From Flaccisagitta enflata (Eukaryota; Chaetognatha; Sagittoidea; Aphragmophora), in assembly GCA_965153355.1 (NCBI GenBank), contig OZ231127.1, positions 49,104,001 to 49,168,000 of the forward strand: DNA of 64,000 nucleotides, in the 5' to 3' direction. The notes below the pieces were generated by a model, which did not search any database, was not told the origin of the DNA, and was given only the letters and a program-made list of their open reading frames with translations. Position numbers and translations under genes: made by a program. Below are positions 1 to 12,704 of the stretch, piece after piece (position 1 is the first letter of the stretch; every line of letters starts with the position of its first letter).

Positions 1-322
1 TCAAACCAGACTTAAAATGACTTGAAATAACTTTAAATCGTGTAAAATGACAAAAACTTCAAAAGTCAAAAAATGATTTTGAGTGACTAAGAATAACTTA
101 GAATGACTTAAGATGACTTAGGATGACTTAGAATGACTTTGGATAACTTAAAATGACTTAAAATGACTTAAAATGACATAAAACAACAAAAACTTCAAAA
201 GTCAAAAAATGACTTAAAGTGACTTAGAATTACTTGGAATGACTTAGAATGACTTAGAAGGACTTAGAATGACTTAGAATAACTTAAAATGACCTGAAAT
301 GACTTAAAATAACATAAAGCAA
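1..322. repeat. Decamer minisatellite (GACTTAGAAT/GACTTAAAAT)n
   Basis: A degenerate 10-bp unit, gacttagaat or gacttaaaat, runs from the window edge to the start of the neighbouring foldback element. It is interrupted twice by a segment containing aaaacttcaaaagtcaaaaa. The array is cut by the window start, so its true length is unknown. It may be the inner array of a larger foldback element lying mostly outside the window. Confidence 0.8.
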
Positions 323-933
323 CAAAAACAGGTCGCCCAAGGGCAATATGTGGTCAGCGATACCCGTTGCCCTGCTTTGAGTGATTGTGAATTGGAGTGA
401 GGGGAAGCAGGGCAGCGGCCCCGAAGGGGACGAAGTCCTGTAGAACACAGGGGGACTTTCGTTCGTCCTACCTGAGGAAGTGGATGAGATGCTATAGAGG
501 GCTGACTGAAGGCATTCAAGAGCCTAAACTGAGGTCTAAGGCCTGAAAATGCCAATTGGAAGCTTGAGAGGGCTGACTTATGGCTTGAGAGAGCTGGATT
601 AAGGCTTGAAAGGCCAGAGGACTGATTTGAGGCCTGAGAGGCTTAATCTGAGGCCTGAGAGGCCAGGTTTGAGGCCTGAGAAGCCAGATTTGAGGCCTGA
701 GAAGCCAGATTTGAGGCCTGAGAGGCCAGATTTGAGGCCTGAGAGGCCAGATTTGAGGCCTGAGAGGCCAGATCTGAGGCCTGAGGGGCTGGATTTGAGG
801 CCTGAGAGGCTGAATTTGAGGCCTGAGGGGTCTGATGAAGGGGGGGACTAACGGACAAACGAACGGACGGACAAACGAAAGTCCCCCTGTGTTCTACAGG
901 ACTTTGTCCCCTTCGGGGCCGCTGCCCAAAAAG
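323..933 (-). mobile_element. Foldback-like element FB1 with internal 21-bp tandem repeats
   Basis: Two inverted copies of a ~58-bp sequence (about 410-469 and 873-931, containing GTCCTGTAGAACACAGG and GGCAGCGGCCCC) enclose an array of a 21-bp unit built on GAGGCCTGAGAGGCCAGA (about 600-835). Outside the left inverted repeat lies an ~85-bp arm with GTCAGCGATACCCGTTGCCC. The same element occurs in the opposite orientation at 12.8-13.5 kb, which fixes the boundaries. There is no transposase frame; the small open frames here are translations of the tandem repeat. By architecture it resembles foldback or tandem-repeat MITEs; superfamily is not determined. Confidence 0.75.
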
Positions 934-1027
934 CTAACAAAAGCAAAGTGTGACCGACGGACCGACGGACCGACCGACAGACAGACGGACAGAGTGGGTC
1001 ATAGAGTCGCGTGCACGCGACTAAAAA
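934..1027 (-). mobile_element. Fragment of the GTCGCG-palindrome interspersed family
   Basis: A degenerate (GGAC/CGAC)n tract is followed by a tract ending in GAGTCGCGTGCACGCGACTAAAAA-type sequence. This is the conserved palindromic end of a family present more than ten times in the window. Only that end and the minisatellite core are kept here; it abuts foldback element FB1. Confidence 0.65.
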
Positions 1028-1611
1028 GAGGGCCAGACCCTAGAGATGGACAGAAGCAACAGATAACAGGTAATTGGACTGAGAAAGTCAGAGAAGCGCG
1101 AGAGAGCAACAAATTGAAGGAGGTAAGGAAGGGGTCAGGAACAAAGTCCTTCTTATAGTCGTCGAAAAGAAGAAGAAATGCGAATTGCAACAGAAAATGC
1201 CCTTGAGAGAACCAATCCCAAGGCTGTATCACTCTCTCTCTTGGCCCCAGGAGGGACTGAGTGATGTATTTATATATCGTCGCAGTCGAGATAGTCCGTC
1301 CCGTGTTTTGGAGCGTGTCAAAACGGCCATTTATGAAGCTAGTGACACAAAAAATGTGTCATTAACCCATGAAAAATATCGTTATGACACGGCCATTAAG
1401 CACCGTTACAAAACGATCTTTTTTTGGTGTTACAACATTTATGGCATGCCGCAGTTTTGAAACGCTTTTTTTGGGGGCCTAATACACATGTTTCATACAG
1501 AGGGCATACCGATGCTAAAGAACTAAATGTAGCTACTATTTTCTTGTGTCAAAAGACCCACTTTTTGCGTTTCTAAAACGCATAAATGCTAAGTTATGTA
1601 ACGACTGCATT
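1028..1611. other. No gene seen; AT/GT-mixed intergenic DNA
   Basis: Open frames in this stretch are under 100 codons and have no recognisable motif. Short repeated words such as gttacaaaacg, gtgtcattaacc and ggcatgcc recur at 3.5-3.7 kb, suggesting that 1.3-3.7 kb is one older repetitive unit. Confidence 0.4.
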
Positions 1612-1772
1612 TAGTGTTTCAGAAACGGCCTTTTTGGCGTTTCAGAAACAGCCTTTTTGGCGTTTCAGAAACGCCATTTTTGGCGTTACAGAAACGCCAT
1701 TTTTGGTGATTCAGAAACGCCGTTTTTGGCATTTCAGAAACGCCATTTTTGGCGTTTCAGAAACACTACAAT
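1612..1772. repeat. Palindromic minisatellite, unit GGCGTTTCAGAAACGCC + spacer
   Basis: About seven or eight tandem copies of a 22-bp unit whose core GGCGTTTCAGAAACGCC is a near-perfect palindrome with 8-bp arms, joined by ATTTTT spacers. Each unit can form a hairpin, and several carry single changes on one arm only. Confidence 0.85.
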
Positions 1773-1984
1773 GTGAAGGAATGGTAAATGCAAAAAAAGA
1801 TTATTTATATAGCGCCCATTCTTATTGTAAAGAAAATGACTTGATATGACCAGAAAAGATAGAACAAAACCGGATACACAGCCAATACCAGTCGCAGACG
1901 AGTGGGCAAAACATGCTTGTTTTTCCCCTTGTGCAGGCAGACTAACTGACAGGCTGATGGATGGACAAAGCCTCTTATGAAGAA

Positions 1985-2140
1985 GCCAATCCGCAACTAA
2001 CAAGGCCAGATACAGGGCTACCCTGGTCGCGTGAGGGTGGTCAGGGGCCATATTTTTGGTTAGGGGAGCCTCTGGGCAGGAGTGGCATGCCCAAAAACCC
2101 CATAAATGTTGAAAAAGGAGCCTCTGGGCAGGAGTGGCAT
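1985..2140 (-). mobile_element. Head fragment of the GTCGCG-palindrome family
   Basis: Contains the variable end of the family (aacaaggccagatacagggctac, then ggtcgcgtgagggtgg and caggggccata). A 20-bp phrase about gagcctctgggcaggagtggc is repeated twice. The palindromic end is missing, so this is a truncated or recombined copy. Confidence 0.55.
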
Positions 2141-2240
2141 GACAGAAAAATAATAAGAGGGAAGAATGGAGAAATGGTGCTTCTTTTTTATAAATATGTG
2201 TTTTTCGGATCAATGATGGACGTGTCAATAGGAAAAAAAT

Positions 2241-2430
2241 TTGGTGTGTTGACACTTGATAAAAGGAGCGTGTTGACACTACTGAAACAGGGCCTGTTGA
2301 CACTAGTAAGAAAGGGCGCTTTAACACCAAGCCCGGGCGATTTTGCATTTTCTTTAACAATACAATACACTATACAATTTTTCAAAGTATTGAGCCAATA
2401 CAATACAATACCAATACAATACAATATCTG
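2241..2430. repeat. GTGTTGACAC box repeats and (AATACAATACC)n tract
   Basis: Several copies of gtgttgacac followed by variable 10-14 bp lie at 2246-2325. They are followed by an AATACAATACC-type tract at 2360-2430. Both motifs reappear at 3.0-3.4 kb. Confidence 0.7.
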
Positions 2431-2629
2431 AAAGAATTGTACCCAATACGTAACAATATTTTATTCACTTAAAAAAAAATCTTTGTTGAATCTTAGATAA
2501 ATAGTTGAAGCTTTAACTCATTTTTTATATGCTTGATCAAAAAAGAATTTTTGAATATTTTTTTTAACTTTTATATATCTATCAATATTTTTTTTCATAT
2601 ATCTTTTATCTTTGCTTCTTTAGGTAAGT

Positions 2630-2730
2630 CTCTTTGTCTGTGTTTGTCCCTGTGTGTGTGTGTGTGTCTCTCTCTCTCTTTTTCTTTCTCCCTTTATCTT
2701 CGTCTTTATCTTTATCTATCTGTCTGTCTG

Positions 2731-2761
<31 letters not shown>

Positions 2762-2780
2762 TTCTTTCTCTCTCTCCCCT
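2630..2780. repeat. Compound (GT)n/(CT)n microsatellite
   Basis: Runs of tgtg, tctc and tctg repeats form a compound pyrimidine-rich microsatellite, followed to about 2960 by CCTCATCCTCTTC-type simple sequence. It is not coding, although long leucine/serine frames cross it. Confidence 0.85.
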
Positions 2781-3014
2781 TGAGTGTACTGACCCAGGAT
2801 TAGATCTGAGGGAAAATCGATCTTTCCTCCTCCTCATCCTCTTCATCTTCCAGACCTCATCCTCTTCTTTTTCACTTTTTTTCTGCACTTCCTAAAAAAT
2901 CGATCTCTCCTCATCCTCCTCATCCACCTTACCTTATCCTCTTCTTCTTCCCTATTTTTATTTTTCACCTGTCTGTTTGACCTTCCTAAGAATTTTACTA
3001 TTTTCTCAAAAAAA

Positions 3015-3120
3015 ATTATTGTATTGTATTGTATTGGGAAAATAACAATAACCATAGTAAGTATTGGGTAAACCCAATACTTACAAGTATTGTAAATACA
3101 ATACAATACCCAATACAAAT
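3015..3120. repeat. Inverted AATAC/GTATT repeat
   Basis: gtattgtattgtattggg on the left is mirrored by cccaatacttacaagtattg and caatacaatacccaatac, giving a set of short inverted repeats related to the tract at 2.36-2.43 kb. Confidence 0.6.
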
Positions 3121-3143
3121 CGCCCGGCCTTGTTTAACACAAA

Positions 3144-3420
3144 TGAATGTGTTGACACAAGGAAAAATGGGTGTGTTGACACTTACAAAAACGGGCGTGT
3201 TGACACTTACAAAAATGGGCGTGTTGACACTTATAAAAACGGGCGTGTTGACACTTACAAAAATGGGCGTGTTGACACTTATAAAAATGGGCGTGTTGAC
3301 ACTTACAAAAATGGGTGTATTGACACAATTCCAAAGAGATTTTAACATGACCATGTGTTAATACAACCATAAGTAGTGGTGTTGACACAGCCAATAAACA
3401 GTGTGTTGACACAGCTAAAA
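3144..3420. repeat. 24-bp minisatellite with GTGTTGACAC core
   Basis: About eight tandem units of 24 bp (gtgttgacac followed by ttacaaaaatgggc) run to about 3335, then two or three looser units continue to 3420. All reading frames stay open because the unit length is a multiple of three, so the short ORFs here are repeat translations. Confidence 0.9.
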
Positions 3421-4994
3421 TTGGTGTGTATGATACGATGGAGTGTATCTCTGGTAAATCAAATGTTAAATCTAGCAATGGCTACATGTAAATCTAGCTT
3501 CCATCATGGTGCACTTTGGACCGTTTCATAGGGCCAATTTACAGACGTTACATAACTGTTGGTATGCCTTCGTTTCGTAACGCCAAAAAACACACTTTAT
3601 GAAACCTCCAAGTGTGTCACTAAGGCGTTTTTAGGTCGTTACTTAACGCAGGCATACCAACAGTTACAACACACTGAACAACACAAGTGTTGTAACGCTA
3701 CATTGGCACGCAGTGAATTACCTGTCGCAGTCGCAGAAAGAAAGAAATTGAGGGACATGATATGGCCTCAGATGTGTATGGTTTTGGGCATTGCTCAATC
3801 CTTGTTTTATATATCTGGAGAAAGAGTGAACAAAATGGTAAGGGTTCAAGCAACTTATGACGCACTGAAAATTACCATAGAATTTGCTACCCGAGCCAAA
3901 TGGGTCATGTAATTTATAAAATGAAATTCAATGACAATTTTTGTTTTTATGTTTTTAATTAACCTGTCAACCGCTGTATTTTGCATGAATTAACTTGCAC
4001 ATGCCAGTTTTAATTTCCAATCCTTTATTTTACAGCTGAAAAAATATGCAAGATACAATAAAAAACTTATTTTGTCTATGTACTATAGCTCATTGAAAAT
4101 TTTAGATTTGCATAGAAAAGCGAAATATCAACAAAACAAGAACCAAGTGCAATTCCAAAAACACAAACTGAAGGCGCTATGTTTTTATTTTGATGATATT
4201 TTTATTTTTTTTGCAAATTTAAAATTTTCAGTAAGCAGTTACTGAAATAATTGTCATTATTTTTTTCACTTTTTAGTCTCATCAGAATTGATTTTCTTCA
4301 ATCCTTTTGCATTTTTGTCATTTGACAGTAACAGATCGGTTTCCTCATGTAAGTTCACACATTTAAGTACAAAAAGATAAACACAAGCATTGACCTAAGC
4401 AAAAATAGTAAAGTAACTTTGTAAAGTAAAGTTACTTTGTAAAGTAACTTTGTAAAGTAACTTTGTAGAGTAACTTTGTAAAGTAACTTTGTCCTCTGGG
4501 TAAGTTCCTTTTGCTTTAATTTCAGTGCGTCTTATTGCTTCAAACAACCTGAAAGACTTAATTGTTCCATCCATTTCAGATGCTGAGTTTGTTAAAATGA
4601 AACGTTGCTAATGTTGTTCTTGTTGTTATTCTTGTTAATATTTTAACAACTTTTTCTTCTTCATCTTGTTCTTATTCTATTCTTGTTCTGTTTATTCTTA
4701 TTCCAAGTTATCCCCCCCCCCCTCGTTGTTGTTGTCGTTGTCGTTGTCGTTAATCAGGATTACATCCATACACGAAATGGATTACAACATCATTAAGGAG
4801 GATGACATCAGTTTAAGTCGGGAGGGAAGAAAAATCTGCCATTTTGCGGAGCATCACCAGGATAAAAGAGCAGAAGAGAGTGCATCGACTGATTAAAACT
4901 CGTTTGTCGCGCTCAAGTGTCAGATACCGCAAATCATCGACAGCCAGACGTGACTGTCTCGAGACCTTTCTTCATTTTCTGTTTCGGTATTTCA
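3421..4994. other. No gene seen; AT-rich intergenic DNA with a 13-bp minisatellite at 4408-4493
   Basis: The longest open frame (3559-3912, plus strand) has no recognisable domain and is followed by AT-rich sequence. At 4408-4493 a 13-bp unit, gtaaagtaacttt, repeats about six times. At about 4712-4750 there is a short (GTTGTC)n tract. Nothing else in this stretch is identifiable. Confidence 0.5.
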
Positions 4995-5019
4995 CTGTCC
5001 CTCTTTTCTCTCTCTCTCT

Positions 5020-5062
<43 letters not shown>

Positions 5063-5100
5063 CTCTCTCATTCTCTCTCATTCTCTCTCTCTGTCTCTTT
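4995..5100. repeat. (CT)n microsatellite
   Basis: Nearly pure CT dinucleotide repeat with a few CATTCTCT interruptions at its right end. Confidence 0.9.
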
Positions 5101-5147
5101 CTTTTGTTCCATGTCTTTCACTTTTTGATGCAATTTCATTTTCTTTT

Positions 5148-5662
5148 TTAGGCAGCGGTCTCAAAGGGGCCGATTATCTATGCTTTCACATATGGAGAAA
5201 TTTCTCCTCCTCCTTCTCCTCTTCTCCTTCTCTTTCAACTCCTCATATGTCTCGCCCCCCCTCCAGACTCAAGCCCTAGGCTTGAGGCCCAAATCCCAGC
5301 CTTGAGGCTCAGATTCCAGCTTGGAGTCCCAAATCCTAGCTTTGAGACTCAAATCCCACCCCTTACGCTCAAATCCCAGCTCTGTGGCCAAAATCCCATC
5401 CCCGCAGCCCAAAACCCAGCTTCGAAATCTAAATCCATGCCTCAAGTTCCCAATTCCTGAGGCCCTATTTCCAGCCCTGAAGCCCAAATTCCAGCCCAAA
5501 CCTCAGCCTTGAGGCCCAAGTACTAGCCGCATGGCCCAAATCCCAACCTTACAGCCCAAATTCCTGTCTAGTGGTTCAAATCTCAGCAAAAATCAACCCC
5601 TTAGACCTCATAATTCCCCATACGCCTTAGCATGGGACGGTCTCTTCAGGGTCGCTGCCTCT
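5148..5662 (+). mobile_element. Foldback-like element FB7 with internal CCCAAATCCCAGC repeats
   Basis: The left end (ggcagcggtctcaaaggggc, then atgctttcacatatgg) is mirrored by the right end (ccccatacgccttagcat, then cagggtcgctgcc), an imperfect inverted pair of about 50 bp. Between them lies a degenerate ~21-bp tandem array based on TTGAGGCCCAAATCCCAGC at 5275-5560. This is the same architecture as FB1 but with a different inner repeat. Confidence 0.65.
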
Positions 5663-5865
5663 CTCACTATCTCATCCCCAGTGGGGATTCCCCACTTACA
5701 TCGGGTACCGCCGTACCGCTCACCATCTAACGTTTTTTGCGACTATTCATTTTTTGTTCTACTTTTGCCTATTCTTCATCTTTTTCTTCTTTCTACTTTT
5801 CTTTTTCTTCTTTTCCCTCCTCCATTTCTTCTTTTTCTTCCATATTTTTTCGTTCATTTTCGTTT

Positions 5866-6060
5866 TCTTCTTCTTTTTCTTCTTCTTTTTCTTCTTCTTC
5901 TTCTTCTTCTTCTTCTTCTTCTTCTTCTTCTTCTTCTTCTTCTTCTTCTTCTTCTTCTTCTTCTTCTTCTTCTTCTTCTTCTTCTTCTTTTTCTTTTTTT
6001 CTTCTTCTTCTTCTTCTTCTTCTTCTTTTTCTTCTTCTCACCTTGTTCTTCTTCTTCTCC
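5866..6060. repeat. (CTT)n microsatellite
   Basis: Long CTT trinucleotide tract with a few TTT/TTTT interruptions, open in all three forward frames as poly-Leu, poly-Ser and poly-Phe. It is flanked to 6180 by TTC/TCC-rich simple sequence. Confidence 0.95.
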
Positions 6061-6189
6061 TCCTCCTCTATATCCTCCTTCTCTTCTTCAGTCACTATTG
6101 CCCCTACTACATCATCATCGAGTCCTCCTTTGTCATGATCTTATTTTCATCTTCATCTTCTTCATCATCTTCACCTTTTCCCCTCAACT

Positions 6190-7313
6190 CCCTCTTGGAA
6201 TGACAAACAAGAGAGGAAACAAAAGGAAATTCCTCCGATTTCCCAGATTAAAAGGAGGATGAAGTGGCAGAAAGTCAACAACCTTCATTCATCTTCGCCC
6301 TCTGCCGTTGATCGGATTAGGCCCAACCTAAAGAAAAACAGAAAACAAAAACAAAATGAATCACTATTTCTTTTCTATTTCTTTTTACCTTTCTTCTTTT
6401 TTTTACCGTTTTTTCCTTATTTGTTTATCTTTCTTTCTTTCTTTCTGGGGATGCCTTTCAAAACTATTCGTTATCTTTGATAAAAAGATCATCTTATGAA
6501 ATTAACTCAGTGAATCTTTTCATTTATTTACTTTTTTAAATTGATTGTATTTTTTGGCAAATAGGTTGTCTCCTGGTATTAAAGACAGATTTATGCATGT
6601 ATGCACAGACAAATGCTTTCACATCACAAGGGACGAGGCAAACACTAATTACTACAAACCAACCTATACAAAAACATTGACATCGGTGTATACAAACAAC
6701 CAAACACTCATACGCATCAACAGAAACGTAGAAAAGAATGGCAGACAGACAGGTGAAACAGACAGACCGAAAAAGAAAGAACTACAAGTGCAACAAGTTC
6801 GGAGCACTGGTGGGTGCCAACGTGAAAAGAACGGTTAACCAAGGGGAGGAGGAAGAAATTTGGATCACCAGTGAGATGGAAACAAAAGTGGGTCGAGGTC
6901 GAAGGCAAAATGACGGGCAATCGTGCCGAACACACAGTATGTGCGTGAACATTGGCGATTTTGTCACTCAGTGGAATTGGTGAGTTTAACGGCTTAACAA
7001 ATGTGCACATTGACAAGTTGAACATGCAGTGGCACAACGCTAACTCACTGACGATAATTGACCACTGAAAATTGTATGATATCATATTACCTGTTACTGT
7101 TATTTAGAAGAAAAAAAATCATTGACGAAACGGATGAGGTTGCCACAACAAATGCAAACGTTTTGTTCGTTTTTCCTTGCACAGAAACCAATCTCGCGTA
7201 ACTATCTTCATATGAATCAGGTGAATGATCTGGCTCTTTAGCTCTTGCTTTCTGCCTTTCAAAGATCGAAAGGAAGGAGAGAGAAGACAAAGACTGGATG
7301 GTTGAATGAGAGG
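6190..7313. other. No gene seen; intergenic DNA
   Basis: Short frames (longest about 120 codons on the minus strand, 6717-7085) show no domain, no signal peptide and no splice-framed structure that I can support. Composition is mixed and I see no repeat-family boundary. Confidence 0.4.
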
Positions 7314-7607
7314 AAACAAGGCTGGATACATGGCTACCCTAGTCGCGTGCGGGTGGGCAGGAGCAGTGCTGTAGGTCAATAGGGCATCTGGGCAGGAGCT
7401 GTATGCTCAAACAAGGCCGGATACACGGCTACCCCAGTCGCGTGCGGGTGGGCAGGGGCCATATCTGAGGTCACTTGATCATTTTGGCAGGAGCTGTGAG
7501 GCCAAAGACCACAAAAACAAACAAAAAACCGACCGACGGACCGACCGACGGACCGACGGACGGACCGACAAAGCGGGGTGTAGAGTCGCGTAGCACGCGA
7601 CTAAAAT
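7314..7607 (-). mobile_element. Two adjoining copies of the GTCGCG-palindrome family
   Basis: A truncated head (7314-7410, aacaaggctggatacatggctac...agtcgcgtgcgggtggg) is followed by a complete copy (about 7411-7607). The complete copy has the same head, caggggccata, a spacer ending ggccaaa, a (GACC)n minisatellite and the terminal gagtcgcgtagcacgcgactaaaa. The head carries AGTCGCGTGC and the tail its inverse, so subterminal inverted repeats are visible. A further tail fragment lies at 7637-7671 (accgaccgaattagcggggtgtagagtcgcg). Confidence 0.7.
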
Positions 7608-7671
7608 CTCAAAAACGCCGAAAAATTAAAAAGGGGACCAACCGACCGAATTAGCGGGGTGTAGAGTCGCG

Positions 7672-7975
<304 letters not shown>

Positions 7976-8304
7976 AAGGAAAGAGGGAAGAAAAGAAAGG
8001 AAGATTAAAAAAACTAAATACATGAAGGAAAAAGAAAAATAGATATAAAAAAATAAACGAAAGTGAAAAAGATAGAAAGAAAAACAGACAGAAAAATTTC
8101 CTCTTTTAAATTTACTGCCCTTATATTTTGACGCGAACAACCTGAATAAATATAAAGAGAAAGAAGTGAAAAGTAAAAGAAAAAAAAAAGAAAATGATGA
8201 GCGCGAAGATAAAATTCTAAATTCTTTAAGGCTGAAGCCAAACATGTGCATGAGAGCGTCTACACGTCAGGATTTAATAAAGCGGAATTACCCTCGAGGC
8301 AACT

Positions 8305-8306
<2 letters not shown>

Positions 8307-8341
<35 letters not shown>

Positions 8342-8573
8342 CTTTTTTTTTCTTTCTTAAAGCACGGGGGGACTCTGGTTTGTCCGTCTATCCAAGCAGA
8401 CCTAGCCATAGATGTAAACGATGAAAATTGCAATGAACAATGATGTGTTTTCAAGTGATTATCGGATATTTTCAGCCTCGAATCAATCAGTGCTTCATGC
8501 TGGAATTTACAAGCCATTCACTCATATTTGATATTTTTGTTGTGACCAATACCATTTCTTTCAGACCTTTTAG

Positions 8574-8667
<94 letters not shown>
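8307..8667. repeat. Two (CT)n microsatellites
   Basis: A short CT tract lies at 8307-8338 and a pure ~92-bp CT tract at 8576-8667, separated by unremarkable unique sequence. Confidence 0.9.
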
Positions 8668-8671
<4 letters not shown>

Positions 8672-9012
8672 CGTTTCACTTCGTCCCCGTTCATTTCTAA
8701 CCCCTCTGTCATTCCCCTTCTATCTTCTATTCCTCTCATTTGCTCTTGTGTTTGTTTTGAATCACTTTTCTCGCTGACTCGCCGTAGATGGCAGCCTGGC
8801 GTGAGGAGTCGCGCTTTCCTGTCTCTTCTCCTCTCACGCTGCTTTTGCAATCTTTGTTATCTCATTTCTCTCCTTTTATCTTTACTCTTTTCTTTCTTAT
8901 TCTATGTTCTTTTCTTTCTTATTCTATTTTTTCTCTTACTAACTTTTTGTCTTTTTTACTTTCTTTTTCTTTGCTTCCATTTATCTTTCTTTGTTTTTTT
9001 TTTTATTTTTGT

Positions 9013-9051
9013 CTTTCTTTCTTTCTTTCTATCTTTCTTTCCTTTCTTCCT

Positions 9052-9127
<76 letters not shown>

Positions 9128-9190
9128 TTCTTCTTTCTTTCTTTCTCTTTTTCTTTCTTTCTTTCTCTTTTTCTTTCTTTCTTTCTATCT
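9013..9190. repeat. (CTTT)n microsatellite
   Basis: Tetranucleotide CTTT repeats with a TTCTTC break near 9130. Pyrimidine-rich sequence extends to the left as far as 8860. Confidence 0.95.
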
Positions 9191-9429
9191 TGTTTATTCT
9201 TGATTTTTCATTCCTCTTCCTTGTCTCTTTTCTCATTCAATTTCTTTATTGACTATTGTTTTGAAATCGACAAAACGGTAAATTCCTTTAATTCTTTGTT
9301 ACTTTATGCTAGCCGTTTCCTTCCTCAGATTTTTTCCGCTACCTTAATTACCCATTCATTCTTATGCATTATTCAAAACATTTCTCCATATTTCCCCCCA
9401 TTTTACTTCTAGCTGTTCTTTATGAAGTG

Positions 9430-10198
<769 letters not shown>

Positions 10199-10410
10199 GA
10201 ATGAATGAATGAATGAATAAATGAATTAATGAATTAGTGAATGAATGAATGAATGAATGAATGAATGAATGAATGAATGAATGAATGAATGAATGAATGA
10301 ATGAATGAATGAATGAATGAATGAGTGAATAAATGAATGAATGAATGAATGAATGAATGAATGAATGAATGAATAAATGAATGAATGAATGAATGAATGA
10401 ATGAAAGTAT
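10199..10410. repeat. (GAAT)n microsatellite
   Basis: GAAT tetranucleotide repeat with single-base variants (taaa, gagt), continuing as degenerate GAAA/GTGA sequence to about 10510. Confidence 0.95.
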
Positions 10411-10675
10411 TTGAGAGTGAACGAAATTGAATAAAAGTGAGTGAAAGTGAAAGAAAGGAAAACTAACGATTGAATGAATCAAGGGCATAAGGAATGAAAG
10501 AACGAAATCAAACAAGTTAAGTAATAAAGAGTGATTTTCTGCTGCCGTTAAGAAGTCACCACCTCGCCTTTGCCTTGCAGTTTTCACTCGTAAATATACT
10601 TACATGTTCCACCTCTGGCTCTGGTGTTCGTGAAAACTTGTTAATGCCCAAGGCCCTCCATATATTTCAATTCAA

Positions 10676-11384
10676 CATACAGTACGATGGGAGCAATGAC
10701 GACCTAGACTGGAGGATAGATTTTAGGTATTTCAATTTCATTTGTATCATAAAATATTTAAGATCTAGGCTAATTAAAGGTTGCTCTATTGAGTGAAAAT
10801 GTTTGTGTTTCTCAAACTTCAACTCGTGACTTGACCTTATCAAGACTTCATTTTTCAAAGTTTTCGGGTGGATAATTTTATATAGTTTGAAAAAAAAAAT
10901 CAGCTCAGTTGGTCTATTTTCATAAGTCTTGTGATTATTTTAAGCTTTGCTCAAAAGCTAATTTGCATAAATTTTATATAGTTTTTGGGTGGAAAATTCT
11001 ATATAGTTTGAAAAAAAAAATCAGCTCAGTTGGTCTATTTTCATAAGTCTTGTGATCATTTTAAGCTTTGCTCAAAAACTAATTTGCATAAATTTTGTTT
11101 ATTAAAAAAAGCCACAAAACCTGTAAAAATGGTCCAATTGAGCTGATTTTTTTTTAAATCATATAGAATTTTTCGTCCAATCTAATGAATTAGGTTAGAA
11201 CTTTGAAAAATGAAGTCTTAATGAGGTCAAGTCACAAGTTAAAGTTTAGGAGTCGCAGTTGCATTCACACAATAGAGCAACCTTTAATTAGCCTAGATCT
11301 CAAATATTTTATGATACAAATGAAATTAAGAAACCTAAAATCTATCCTCCAGTCTAGGTCGTCATTGCTCCCATCGTACCGTGC
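10676..11384. mobile_element. Long-TIR non-autonomous element (copy 1 of the ACAGTACGATGG family)
   Basis: The left end ACAGTACGATGGGAGCAATG and the right end CATTGCTCCCATCGTACCGT are inverted. The inversion continues for over 200 bp on each side (for example gacctagactggaggatag on the left against ctatcctccagtctaggtc on the right). A ~100-bp internal phrase (tttgaaaaaaaaaatcagctcagttgg) is tandemly duplicated in the left half. No transposase frame is present. A second copy lies at 30.7-33.1 kb. The target duplication is unclear, so the superfamily stays open; a TA-flanked CAGT end would suit Tc1/mariner. Confidence 0.75.
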
Positions 11385-11853
<469 letters not shown>

Positions 11854-11951
11854 CTCGTTCTGAATCGCTCTAACAAAATTTGTGCGAATAGAATCTGGAA
11901 CCTCATCAGATTCTATGGTGCTTCGAATTGGATATTGATGTCCTGGTGCGT

Positions 11952-12470
<519 letters not shown>

Positions 12471-12704
12471 GGTCAGTGACACATAAAGACATAAAGATGG
12501 ACACAGGAAGAGTCAATGATAGACACAAAGACATTCAACTTTGCAAGCGTTGGCTACTCGCCAATTGCACTGCTATATTGCGTACCGCGCGTAGCCCATG
12601 GCTTGATAGAGTTTAGTCCTAAAAAGTTTTCGGGCATGTTATTCGTTACCGAGCATTGCCACATGATAGACTGTAGAATATAAAAAGAACAGTCGCAAAA
12701 ACGT

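Noticed and set aside
3144-3340. CRISPR-like array of 24-bp repeats
   Set aside because: The repeats are directly adjacent with no unique spacers of regular length, and the DNA is eukaryotic.
5754-6203. Long poly-Phe/Leu/Ser open frames, and similar frames over every microsatellite (for example 33135-33863, 36870-37727, 59501-60191)
   Set aside because: They are translations of simple repeats whose unit length keeps frames open; there is no non-repetitive domain, and mirror frames exist on the other strand.
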